Source: 2-02-FULL-66-22 sp964576535 | GTDB taxonomy: Bacteria; Methylomirabilota; Methylomirabilia; Methylomirabilales; 2-02-FULL-66-22 | Assembly: GCA_964576535.1 (NCBI GenBank) | Contig: CAZNWB010000065.1 | Location: forward strand, 1 to 18,007 | DNA length: 18,007 bases | Direction: 5' to 3' | Shown: piece by piece, positions 6,100-13,418 of the stretch | Position numbering within the stretch: position 1 is the first letter of the stretch | Layout: each line of letters starts with the position of its first letter | Position numbers and translations under genes: made by a program | The notes under the pieces: model-generated | Database searches by the model: none | Told to the model about the DNA's origin: nothing | What the model saw: only the letters and a program-made list of their open reading frames with translations

Positions 6100-8610
6100 C
6101 TATACTTTGCTCGGGCGGAAGCGACGGAGCCGAAGCGAGTTGGTCACGACCGATACTGACGACAGCGCCATGGCAGCCGAGGCCACCATGGGATCCAGGA
6201 GCATCCCAACGAAGGGGTACAGGACGCCGGCCGCGACCGGGATGCCCAGCACGTTGTAGATGAAGGCCCAGAACAGATTCTGCTTGATCGTCCTGAGGGT
6301 CCGCTTGCTGAGTTCGATGGCCGTCACCACCCCTCGCAAGTCCCCCCGGATCAGCGTGATGTCCGAAGCCTCCATGGCGACATCCGTCCCCGTCCCGATG
6401 GCGATGCCCACGTTCGCCTGGGCGAGGGCAGGGGCATCGTTGATCCCGTCCCCGACCATGGCCACCACCCGCCCCTCGGCCTGGAGCGTCTTGACTTCCT
6501 CCGCCTTCTGGTCGGGGAGGATCTCGGCCAGGACCCGATCGATCCCGGTCTGCTGGGCGATGGCCACTGCGGTCCGGCGGTTGTCGCCGGTGATCATCAC
6601 CACCTCGATCCCCAGCCGGTGAAGCGCCTGGATGGCCTCCACCGAGTGCTCCTTGAGGGTGTCGGCCACCGCGATCACGCCCGCCGGCTCACCGTCTACG
6701 GCCACGAACACGGGGGTCTTCCCCTGGCTGGCCAGTTTCTCGGCTGCCTCAACGAGATCCCCTAAGGTCACCCCGTTCTCCTGCATCAGTCTCACGTTCC
6801 CCAGAAGAACGGTCTCTCCATCCACCTTCCCCCGGACTCCGTGGCCCGGGATGGCCTCGAATCCGTCCGTATCGCTCAGTCGAAGGCCTTCGGCCTTCGC
6901 CCTGTTGACGATCGCCTCCCCGAGGGGATGCTCCGACCCCTGCTCCAGCGACGCCGCCAGCCTCAGCAACTCCTGATGGCTGACCGCCGCCCCGCCCAAG
7001 GGCGGGGTACCCGGCTGATAGCTGATGATATCGGTGACCTCCGGCTCTCCCTTGGTCAACGTACCCGTCTTGTCGAACACGATGGTGCGGATCTTGTGGG
7101 CCGTCTCCAGGCTCTCGCCGCTCCGGATCAGGATGCCCAGCTCAGCCCCCTTGCCCGTGCCCACCATGATGGCAGTCGGTGTCGCCAGCCCCAGGGCACA
7201 GGGACAGGCGATGATCAAGACCGCCACGAAATTCAGCAGGCCGAAGAGAAATCCCGGACTCGGCCCGAAGAGCAGCCAGACAGCGAAGGTGACGACGGCG
7301 ATCCCGATGACCGTGGGGACGAAGATGCTGGCCACATGATCGGCCATGCGCTGAATGGGTGCCTTGGAGCCCTGGGCCTCCTCCACCAGCTTGGTGATCT
7401 GGGCCAGGACCGTGTCCTTCCCCACCTTGGTCGCTTCGAACCGGAATGTCCCGGTCTTGTTGAGCGTGGCGCCGATCACCGGGTCGCCTGCCCGCTTCTC
7501 CACGGGAATGCTCTCCCCGGTCAGCATGGACTCATCCACGGCCGACGCACCCTCGCGGACCACCCCATCCACCGGCACCTTCTCCCCGGGTCGCACGACT
7601 ACCAGGTCGCCGATCCGGACCTCCTCCACCAGGATGTCCGCTTCCACGGCGGCCCGGATGACCCGGGCGGTCTTGGCGTGCAGGCCCATGAGGCGCTTGA
7701 TCGCTTCGGAGGTGCGCCCCTTGGCAACCGCCTCCAGCAGGCGGCCCAAGAGGATCAGCGTGAGGATCACTGCCGCCGTGTCGAAATAGACCGCCGGGAC
7801 GATGCCCCGGGACCGGAAGAACTCGGGAGACACCGTCATCGCCGCACTGTACAGATAGGCTGCGGAGGTCCCGACGGCGATCAGGGTGTTCATGTCCGAG
7901 GTCTTGTGCCTGAGCGCGGCCCAGCATCCCCGATAAAACTGGGCCCCGACCCAGAACTGCACCGGGGTCGTCAGAATCAGGAGAGTCCAGAAGTTTGTGA
8001 GAGGCTGGGGGACCCAGGGGAACCACTCGGGAAAGCTGCCGAGGAAGACCGGGACGGTCAAGGCCGCGCCCACGATGAGTTTGGCCTTCAGCGTCCGGAT
8101 TTCCCGGTCCCGGGCGGCCTTCTCGTGATCGGCCGTCCAAGCGCCTTCGGGAGCCTCGAGCGGCTCGTACCCGACGTCGCGGATGGCCCGACGAAGGTCC
8201 TGGAGCGATGCCGCGGCTGGGGCAAACTCCACCGTCGCGGCATTGGTTGCCAGGTTCACGGACGCCGACACCACGCCCGGCGTCTCCCGCAGGGCCCCTT
8301 CGATCGCCGCCACGCAGGATGCGCAAGACATGCCACTGATGGGGATGGTGGCCTTCTCCACCGCCGGGGTGTAGCCGGTCTTCGCGATCGCCTCCACCAA
8401 GGCGGCCGGGGTGCTCACTGCCGGATCGTAACTGATGGTTCCGCGCTCGGCCGCCAGATTGACGACCGCCCGCGTGACACCCCGCACCGCGGCCAGCGCC
8501 CGCTCGATGGTGAAGACGCAAGAGGCGCAATGCATCCCCTGGATGCCGATGTCAATCTTCGCGGTCGCTCTGCTCGCCTGGGCGGAAACCGCCACGGGGT
8601 CACGAACCAT
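6100..8610 (-). CDS. copA: Cu(I)-exporting P1B-type ATPase
   Basis: 836 residues from ATG 8610, chosen because AGAGGAA lies nine bases upstream; the frame is open further but without a start site. It pumps Cu(I) out of the cytoplasm using ATP. Two N-terminal heavy-metal domains have the motifs GMHCASC (Cys 28 and 31) and GMSCASC (Cys 96 and 99). Membrane helices follow from about residue 177. The actuator loop has TGES (364-367), the transport helix CPC (469-471), the phosphorylation site DKTGT (513-517), the nucleotide domain SEHP (His561-Pro562) and the hinge GDGIND (720-725). The YN motif in helix 7 and MxxSS-type motif in helix 8 indicate Cu(I) specificity (P1B-1). It starts 28 bases after the flavoprotein gene and shares its operon with csoR. 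Confidence 0.96.
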   Translation of the reverse strand: MVRDPVAVSAQASRATAKIDIGIQGMHCASCVFTIERALAAVRGVTRAVVNLAAERGTISYDPAVSTPAALVEAIAKTGYTPAVEKATIPISGMSCASCVAAIEGALRETPGVVSASVNLATNAATVEFAPAAASLQDLRRAIRDVGYEPLEAPEGAWTADHEKAARDREIRTLKAKLIVGAALTVPVFLGSFPEWFPWVPQPLTNFWTLLILTTPVQFWVGAQFYRGCWAALRHKTSDMNTLIAVGTSAAYLYSAAMTVSPEFFRSRGIVPAVYFDTAAVILTLILLGRLLEAVAKGRTSEAIKRLMGLHAKTARVIRAAVEADILVEEVRIGDLVVVRPGEKVPVDGVVREGASAVDESMLTGESIPVEKRAGDPVIGATLNKTGTFRFEATKVGKDTVLAQITKLVEEAQGSKAPIQRMADHVASIFVPTVIGIAVVTFAVWLLFGPSPGFLFGLLNFVAVLIIACPCALGLATPTAIMVGTGKGAELGILIRSGESLETAHKIRTIVFDKTGTLTKGEPEVTDIISYQPGTPPLGGAAVSHQELLRLAASLEQGSEHPLGEAIVNRAKAEGLRLSDTDGFEAIPGHGVRGKVDGETVLLGNVRLMQENGVTLGDLVEAAEKLASQGKTPVFVAVDGEPAGVIAVADTLKEHSVEAIQALHRLGIEVVMITGDNRRTAVAIAQQTGIDRVLAEILPDQKAEEVKTLQAEGRVVAMVGDGINDAPALAQANVGIAIGTGTDVAMEASDITLIRGDLRGVVTAIELSKRTLRTIKQNLFWAFIYNVLGIPVAAGVLYPFVGMLLDPMVASAAMALSSVSVVTNSLRLRRFRPSKV

Positions 8611-8638
8611 TTCGGAATTCCTCTCACTGGTCGTTCGT

Positions 8639-9808
8639 TTACGGCGCTTCGGACCGGGCCAGTCCCAGGCGGGGCAGCAGCCACTCTCCCGCCGCCGAAC
8701 CGAGTCGGTCCACGATATGGCGCAACAGGCCGGAGTAGGACTCCTCCCCGGCCAGCACGCCCACATACTGCATCAGCGAGCCCGGCATCCGGGACAGGAT
8801 GCGATGCCACCAGCGCGGCATGCGATGAAACAGCGTGGCGATCCGGGCCGCCGCCCGAAGCTCCGGCCAGATCGCCTCCGCGATGGCGGCTTGGTACCGG
8901 GCGGCGACCGCCGCCGGGTCTCCCCCGGTGAGCAGGGCATCCGCCGCCAGGCTTCCGCTCCGGATGGCATAATAGATACCTTCCCCGAGAAACGGATCGG
9001 CCAGGCGGGCCGCATCCCCCACCAGCAAGACGCCCGCCCCGGCGCACGGAACGGGCTCGAGCCGCGGAGCCGCCACGGGCGCGGTCTGGTAGCGCACGGT
9101 CGCACCCGAGGACAGCCCGGGGACGCCACGGACGAATGTTTCGAAGGTCCGCCGCAATTCCCGTCCCTGTGGATACTCCAGCATGACCCCGACATTGATC
9201 CGATCCCCCTTCGGGAATGCCCAGGCATAGCCCCCGGGGTAGCGGCCGACATCCACCAGAACCGTGTCGGTCAACCCGCGTCCGTTGCAGGCTACCTCCG
9301 ATTCCAGCGCGACGAGCTTTGCGGGAAGCCGGCGGGGCAAGAGTTGGGCGGCCACCAGACTGTTGGCGCCGTCGGCCCCGATGACCCACGACGCTCGGAT
9401 CTCTTCGCCGTCGGCGCGCACCGCGATTGCGGTTCCGATCCGCTCGACGCACCGGACGGCAAACCCCTCGCGCACACTGGCGCCCGCCTCCTCTGCCCGG
9501 TCTCGCAGCCAGGCATCGAATTCGTCCCGACAGACCATGTACCCCATGGGCACGGGAGAGATGACCTCGAACGGCCGGCCCAACCGGAAGGTGAAGACAG
9601 CCCGCCGAACTCGCGCACGCAGGATGCTCTCCACACCCGGGGGGAGATGGCGAAGAACCCGCGGGGAGAGGGCGCCGCCGCAGGCCTTGGGCCGCGGAAA
9701 CCGTGCCCGATCCAGGAGGCAGACGCGCGCCCCTGCCCTCGCCAGTTCCAACGCGGCCGTGGAGCCCGCGGGCCCCGCTCCAACGATCACCGCGTCGAAG
9801 CGCTGCAT
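8639..9808 (-). CDS. geranylgeranyl reductase-family FAD-dependent oxidoreductase
   Basis: 389 residues from ATG 9808, preferred over ATG 9817 because AAGGA is nine bases upstream of 9808 but abuts 9817. It opens with a Rossmann FAD site (VIVGAGPAGSTAALELARAG, then CLLDR). The family motif CGGALSPR is at about 44-51, and YAWAFPKGDRINVGV lies mid-protein. The second FAD motif is VLLVGDAARLADPFLGEGI, with EGIYYAI. The family reduces isoprenoid double bonds, such as geranylgeranyl groups in lipids, chlorophyll or quinones; the substrate here cannot be told. It sits between csoR and copA in the same direction, with gaps of 90 and 28 bases, so it is probably co-induced by copper. A copper role is not established and membrane-lipid or quinone remodelling is speculation. 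Confidence 0.85.
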   Translation of the reverse strand: MQRFDAVIVGAGPAGSTAALELARAGARVCLLDRARFPRPKACGGALSPRVLRHLPPGVESILRARVRRAVFTFRLGRPFEVISPVPMGYMVCRDEFDAWLRDRAEEAGASVREGFAVRCVERIGTAIAVRADGEEIRASWVIGADGANSLVAAQLLPRRLPAKLVALESEVACNGRGLTDTVLVDVGRYPGGYAWAFPKGDRINVGVMLEYPQGRELRRTFETFVRGVPGLSSGATVRYQTAPVAAPRLEPVPCAGAGVLLVGDAARLADPFLGEGIYYAIRSGSLAADALLTGGDPAAVAARYQAAIAEAIWPELRAAARIATLFHRMPRWWHRILSRMPGSLMQYVGVLAGEESYSGLLRHIVDRLGSAAGEWLLPRLGLARSEAP

Positions 9809-9898
9809 CGGCGCCATTCCTTTCTGCCCACTGGAGCGCGCGGCCATTCGGCTCCCGCCGTGTCTCCAGTCTCGCACCCCGTGCCATCCTACCACGAC

Positions 9899-10189
9899 TT
9901 ACCGCGAGTTGAACCCCCCGTAGCGAGAGCACACCTCTATCAGTTCTTCGATCTTCCGCGCGCGTTCCCGCTCGGTCCCCGCCTTCACGCTGTCCAGCAC
10001 GCAGCTCTCGATGTGGCGGGCCATGAGGACTTTGGACACCTGCCCCAGGGCGCCCTGGATGGCCGAGATTTGGACCATGATGTCCACACAGTACTTCTCC
10101 TCCTCGACCATGCGTCGAACGCCCTGGATCTGCCCTTCGATGCGGCGGAGCCGTGCCAATGCTTGGTGCTTCGTCTCTGCATCCATCAT
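9899..10189 (-). CDS. csoR: CsoR-family copper-sensing repressor
   Basis: 96 residues from ATG 10189 (a second ATG follows immediately), with GGAGG ten bases upstream. It is the all-helical DUF156 fold, with the opening signature RLRRIEGQIQGVRRMV. The Cu(I) ligands of CsoR are present as Cys34, His59 and Cys63 (YCVDIMVQI and HIESC), with the spacing of the Mycobacterium protein. This pattern separates CsoR from the nickel and formaldehyde members. Apo-CsoR represses and copper binding releases it. It heads the minus-strand operon with the reductase and copA, and a perfect inverted repeat overlaps its promoter, so autoregulation is very likely. Confidence 0.94.
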   Translation of the reverse strand: MMDAETKHQALARLRRIEGQIQGVRRMVEEEKYCVDIMVQISAIQGALGQVSKVLMARHIESCVLDSVKAGTERERARKIEELIEVCSRYGGFNSR

Positions 10190-10211
10190 CGCCCTGGACC
10201 CTCCATTACAG

Positions 10212-10226
10212 TACCCTGGTAGGGTA
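10212..10226. promoter_or_regulatory. CsoR-type operator
   Basis: TACCCT-GGT-AGGGTA, a perfect 6-bp inverted repeat with a 3-base centre, resembles known TACCC/GGGTA CsoR operators. It overlaps the end of the csoR -10 element and the predicted transcription start (about 10218), just upstream of the csoR ribosome site. Copper-released repression of the whole operon is inferred. Confidence 0.75.
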
Positions 10227-10253
10227 TTTACCATGGCACTTCCCGCGTGTCAA
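10225..10253 (-). promoter_or_regulatory. promoter of the csoR-reductase-copA operon
   Basis: On the minus strand a perfect -35 TTGACA (10253-10248), a 17-base spacer and the -10-like TAAATA (10230-10225). The -10 is imperfect. The CsoR-type operator begins inside it and covers the start site. Confidence 0.6.
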
Positions 10254-10374
10254 GTCCCCACCGCTGCGCCGATCCATTTCGGGTCTGCCGCTCTCCCCGC
10301 AGGCGGCCGGCTCCTCCGCCACCCCCAGGCGGGTCCTGCAGACCCCACAGAGCGACGCCGCTTCTGAGCCGCCC

Positions 10375-10414
10375 AAAAAGAAAACCCCGGCGAGGGAATG
10401 ACTCTCGCCGGGGT
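10375..10414 (-). terminator. strong rho-independent terminator of the polyferredoxin operon
   Basis: An 11-bp perfect stem (10414-10404 with 10394-10384; arm ACCCCGGCGAG) with a 9-base loop is followed, on the minus strand, by TTTTCTTTTT. It lies 18 bases after the stop of the 29-aa gene and separates this operon from the downstream copper operon. Confidence 0.88.
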
Positions 10415-10431
10415 GGGAAGACATGGGCGGC

Positions 10432-10521
10432 CTACAGCACCACCACCACGCCCCAGGCCAAGCTCAGGACGACCGCCAACAAGAGCAAGAGATACTCCGA
10501 TCGGATCAGCAGGCCACGCAT
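10432..10521 (-). CDS. 29-residue single-helix membrane protein
   Basis: ATG 10521 is preceded by AGGGAGG about five bases upstream, among the best ribosome sites in the window, and the frame stops at TAG 10434-10432. The product begins MRGLLIRSEYLLLLLAVV and ends in a Val run. It has a short positively charged start followed by about 20 hydrophobic residues, one membrane helix. It begins 10 bases after the 72-aa gene and ends 18 bases before a strong terminator, so it is the last gene of the polyferredoxin operon. Tiny single-helix proteins often stabilise larger membrane complexes; the partner could be the polyferredoxin. No family is recognised. Confidence 0.65.
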   Translation of the reverse strand: MRGLLIRSEYLLLLLAVVLSLAWGVVVVL

Positions 10522-10531
10522 GCCCGCCTCC

Positions 10532-10750
10532 CTACCGTCCACGGGCGACGCGAGCATGGGTTCGGGACTTCGCCCGGAAACCGTTCGGCGGCAGACGCCA
10601 ATAGGCGACCCACGGATGCTCGGCGTCCGCGGGGGTCGAACGAAGCGGCAGGTCCATCTCCAGGTCGAAGGATTGCTCCTCGGCTTCCGCCAGCTCCTCC
10701 AACAGGCGCAACTCCTGATCGGGCGACCACATCTCGATTTCCTGCAACAT
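10532..10750 (-). CDS. small acidic protein, unknown function
   Basis: 72 residues from ATG 10750, with GGAGG seven bases upstream (a GTG immediately before is the other choice). The N-terminal half is strongly acidic and probably helical (LQEIEMWSPDQELRLLEELA). The C-terminal half contains HPWVAYWRLPPNGF and ends in a basic tail (RAKSRTHARVARGR). No membrane helix, signal peptide or metal-binding Cys is present. It lies 58 bases after the polyferredoxin gene and 10 before the 29-aa gene, so it is co-transcribed with both. The ribosome site, spacing and sharp split of charge favour a real gene, but I do not recognise the family. Confidence 0.6.
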   Translation of the reverse strand: MLQEIEMWSPDQELRLLEELAEAEEQSFDLEMDLPLRSTPADAEHPWVAYWRLPPNGFRAKSRTHARVARGR

Positions 10751-10808
10751 CACTCACCCTCCTCGCCTCGCGGCGACGCGTTACGCGGGGCATCGGCCCC
10801 CGCGGATA

Positions 10809-12917
10809 TCAGTGACTGTGCCGGGCCAACATCGGCTGGCTCAGCACGTAGACGTTCAGCAGCATGAGCACAAGGGAGACCAGGATCATGGGAGCCGCCG
10901 CCCGGAACGTCGTCTCCGCGTTGCTGAAGTACCGGCGGGCCAGCCGCGACCCGGCGTACAGGCTCACCCCGTAGAAGCCCATGAAGAGCAGCATCTGCAT
11001 CCAGTACACGACCTCGTGGGGGACCAGGGGAGGCAGATTCCAGGCGGGCACGCCGGCCCAGAAGGGGGTGAACCGGTTGATCGTGCGCTGGATCACCGGC
11101 ACGATGCCTGGCCCCTCGTCCAGGAGGTGATGAAGGTTGTGCGCCAGGTGCATGCTGAGGCCGATGGGGATGAACATGTAGCCGAAGACGGTGACGATCT
11201 CTCGCAGGCTGTGGGCCTTGCCCCCCCGGGCCAGGAGGCGTTGGGCCACCCAGGCCGACGTCAGGACCGCCAGGGGGATCAGCCCGAGGGCCACCACCAG
11301 GAACAGGCCCGCATTGATCAGGGCCTCGGCGGTCTTGTGGCTGGTGATCCCGAGAAGCTGCAGCGGCAGGCGACCGGCGATCCCGTCCAGGGCCTCACGC
11401 CAGGGCTGCAGCATCTCCCCCGTCAGGTAGAGGCTGGCCCCGGCCAGGACCACGGCCAGGACCGCTTCGTCCAGGTGGCGCTGCCCCGCGGCCCAGAGGT
11501 CCTTGCCGAACGCCCGCAGGCGGAGCACCAGGTTGTCCTGCGTGCACCCCTTCACGCACTCGAAGCAGAGGTTGCAGTACGCGTTGCTGTCCATCTCCCA
11601 CAGTCGCTCGAACATGGGGCAGCCGACGTTTTCGGGGCCGCCCAGGAAACATTCTTTTTCCTTGTGGGTGCGACAGCTCTCGCACCGCTTGGCGCGCAGC
11701 TCCACGGGCGCCACCATGGAGTAGATCCCGATGAGCCCCGTGATGGGACAGAGGTAGCGGCAGAAGGTACGCCGCTGGTACAAGAGCCCGGTCACTGCCG
11801 CGCTCGCCAGGAGCAGAAGAATGAACCACGCCGTGACCCGCGGGTCGCGGACGACGCCCAGTTGCACATCGGCCCAGGTCAGCAGGACGAACGTCCCGTT
11901 GGCGATCCACAGGTTCCGGAGGGGCTTTGGCCACTGGCGGGTGGGCTGGGCGAAGCGAGAGGCCCACTCGTTCACCGCGCCGATGGGACACACCAGGCAC
12001 CAGAGTCGGCCCACCAGGATAAAGGTGAAGATGATGCCGGCCCACCAGATGGTCCACGTAAGCTTCGTGGCCAGGTTCCGGCCCGCCAGACGCGTATCCA
12101 CGAACCCCAGGAAGACGACGAGCACGAAGAGGAAGAGGAGCGGGATCTGGGTGGCCGGCTGGAAGGCGGGTGACGTGACCAGTCGCCGGAGCCAGGGCAG
12201 CGTCAGAAAGTTGAAGCGCTCCCCCGGCCTCACCGCGTCGCCGCGGACGCGGAGGATGATCAGCGCCACCGTCGCGATCCCCAGGATGACTATCCCGACC
12301 ACCATCAGGCGAGGATTGACCGGCCACTCCCAGGTGACCGGGAGGGAAACCGTCGCTGACAGGGACTCCTGGACGCGTGCCTCCCTCGGGTCCAGGAGCG
12401 TCACCTGAAGCTCATAGGGCTCGGGGGCCAGCGGTGTGAACTCGAGGACATAGACACCCGGCGCTTCCTCTCGCGCCAGGCTGGGCGGGACCTGGCCGAC
12501 ATTGGTGGTCGGCCGGAGCGTTGCCTGGAGGCCACGGATCGCCGCCAGACGCTCCTCCTCAGCCTCGTCCTGCACCGAGTCCTGACCCTTGCCCGCCACG
12601 GCGCTCACCTGCCGCAGGGAAGGAGGCACCCAGTCAGGGATCGCCAGTTGCACCTGGCCGCCATGAAGCGTCGCACCGCTGGAACGATCGATGATCTGGG
12701 CCCTGATCAGCGAGCGCTGGCCAGCCAGAAGCGGGCTGCGGCTCAGGGTAATCCAGAGGTCATAACGGCCCCCACCCAATTCTGAACGGATGACGCGCGA
12801 TGGGCCGCTGTGATCCCCCTCGGCCCAGGCGGACAGCGTGGCACCCACTGCCAGGAGGATCGCTACCGATCCCACGCCCACGGACCGCCAATGGCCTCTC
12901 CAGAATCCTTGCCGCAC
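10809..12917 (-). CDS. membrane polyferredoxin (NapH/NosR/CcoG-like) with N-terminal YtkA/FixH-like domain
   Basis: About 702 residues. GTG 12917 is chosen because GAGG lies about nine bases upstream; GTG 12926 is possible. A signal-anchor helix is followed by a beta-rich periplasmic domain (about 35-200) like YtkA/FixH, then a multi-helix membrane part. NapH/NosR-type motifs are CLVCPIG and CRYLCPITG. A Cys-rich loop follows: CESC, a further Cys, GCPMF, then a complete 4Fe-4S motif CxxCxxCxxxC (CNLCFECVKGC). Near the C-terminus the helix with HLAHNLHHLL is His-rich and could bind haem or metal. Such proteins pass electrons across or along the membrane, for example to periplasmic reductases or copper-oxidase assembly. 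No nos, nap or cco partner is in the window, so the acceptor is unknown. It leads an operon with two small proteins. Confidence 0.82.
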   Translation of the reverse strand: MRQGFWRGHWRSVGVGSVAILLAVGATLSAWAEGDHSGPSRVIRSELGGGRYDLWITLSRSPLLAGQRSLIRAQIIDRSSGATLHGGQVQLAIPDWVPPSLRQVSAVAGKGQDSVQDEAEEERLAAIRGLQATLRPTTNVGQVPPSLAREEAPGVYVLEFTPLAPEPYELQVTLLDPREARVQESLSATVSLPVTWEWPVNPRLMVVGIVILGIATVALIILRVRGDAVRPGERFNFLTLPWLRRLVTSPAFQPATQIPLLFLFVLVVFLGFVDTRLAGRNLATKLTWTIWWAGIIFTFILVGRLWCLVCPIGAVNEWASRFAQPTRQWPKPLRNLWIANGTFVLLTWADVQLGVVRDPRVTAWFILLLLASAAVTGLLYQRRTFCRYLCPITGLIGIYSMVAPVELRAKRCESCRTHKEKECFLGGPENVGCPMFERLWEMDSNAYCNLCFECVKGCTQDNLVLRLRAFGKDLWAAGQRHLDEAVLAVVLAGASLYLTGEMLQPWREALDGIAGRLPLQLLGITSHKTAEALINAGLFLVVALGLIPLAVLTSAWVAQRLLARGGKAHSLREIVTVFGYMFIPIGLSMHLAHNLHHLLDEGPGIVPVIQRTINRFTPFWAGVPAWNLPPLVPHEVVYWMQMLLFMGFYGVSLYAGSRLARRYFSNAETTFRAAAPMILVSLVLMLLNVYVLSQPMLARHSH

Positions 12918-12926
12918 TCGACCCAC

Positions 12927-13418
12927 CCTCAGTGGAGATCCACTTCCCTCTTGATCGAACCCAGGATGGCGCCTCGGATTCCTAACAGGACGATCCCGCT
13001 CTTCCTTCGAAAAATGATTGGTGCACTCAGACGGGTTGACGCTCGCACGAGGGGAGCAAGGGGGGTGCCACGGCGTATAGGCCTACATCCGACCCCCTGA
13101 CGTTCGGGAGGAACCTTACATTTCAATTGGTTGAGAGGATGCGAATTTGTATCTTTGGACAGACAACCAAGTTTTCAACGAAAGAATGGGACGCGATTGT
13201 GCGATGTGGCACGAGTGTCTGTGCTAAATCGCGCATGCGCTCTCAGAGCAAAAACGGCTGGACGCCGCAGATCGCAAGGCGTTCGACACACGCCCGTTCA
13301 CACCATGGGCGTGCCGAGGCGCCGGCGAGCGCTCGCGTCCCATTGTCCCCACTTTGATTCCGGACTGTTGCTGTGCTAGATTCCCTCGGAACAATTCGGT
13401 CATGAGGATGCAGAACAC
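12927..13418. other. divergent intergenic region between the polyferredoxin and M16 operons
   Basis: No supported gene. It should hold the promoters of both divergent operons; only the plus-strand one (13354-13382) is clear. Two long-range inverted repeats are seen: TTGGTTG (13127-13133) with CAACCAA (13164-13170), and CGCGATT (near 13193) with AATCGCG about 28 bases later. They could form a structured RNA or be protein sites. A 65-codon minus-strand frame (12929-13126) ends just before the polyferredoxin start but lacks a ribosome site. Confidence 0.5.
13354..13382 (+). promoter_or_regulatory. sigma70-like promoter of the M16 protease pair
   Basis: TTGATT (13354-13359), a 17-base spacer and TAGATT (13377-13382). 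The predicted start is near 13389, giving a leader of about 30 bases to the GTG at 13419. Confidence 0.5.

Noticed and set aside
6841..8931. Long plus-strand frame opposite copA
   Set aside because: Antisense shadow of a clear Cu(I)-ATPase; Arg/Gly/Asp-rich product without domains.
8435..10222. Long plus-strand frame opposite the reductase and csoR
   Set aside because: Shadow of two well-supported genes; no domains.
10812..12173. Long plus-strand frame opposite the polyferredoxin
   Set aside because: Shadow frame rich in His, Gln and Gly; the minus strand has iron-sulfur motifs and membrane helices.
12929..13126. 65-codon minus-strand frame ending two bases before a possible polyferredoxin GTG
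   Set aside because: The abutting stop suggests coupling, but no ribosome site, no known domain, and poor start context.
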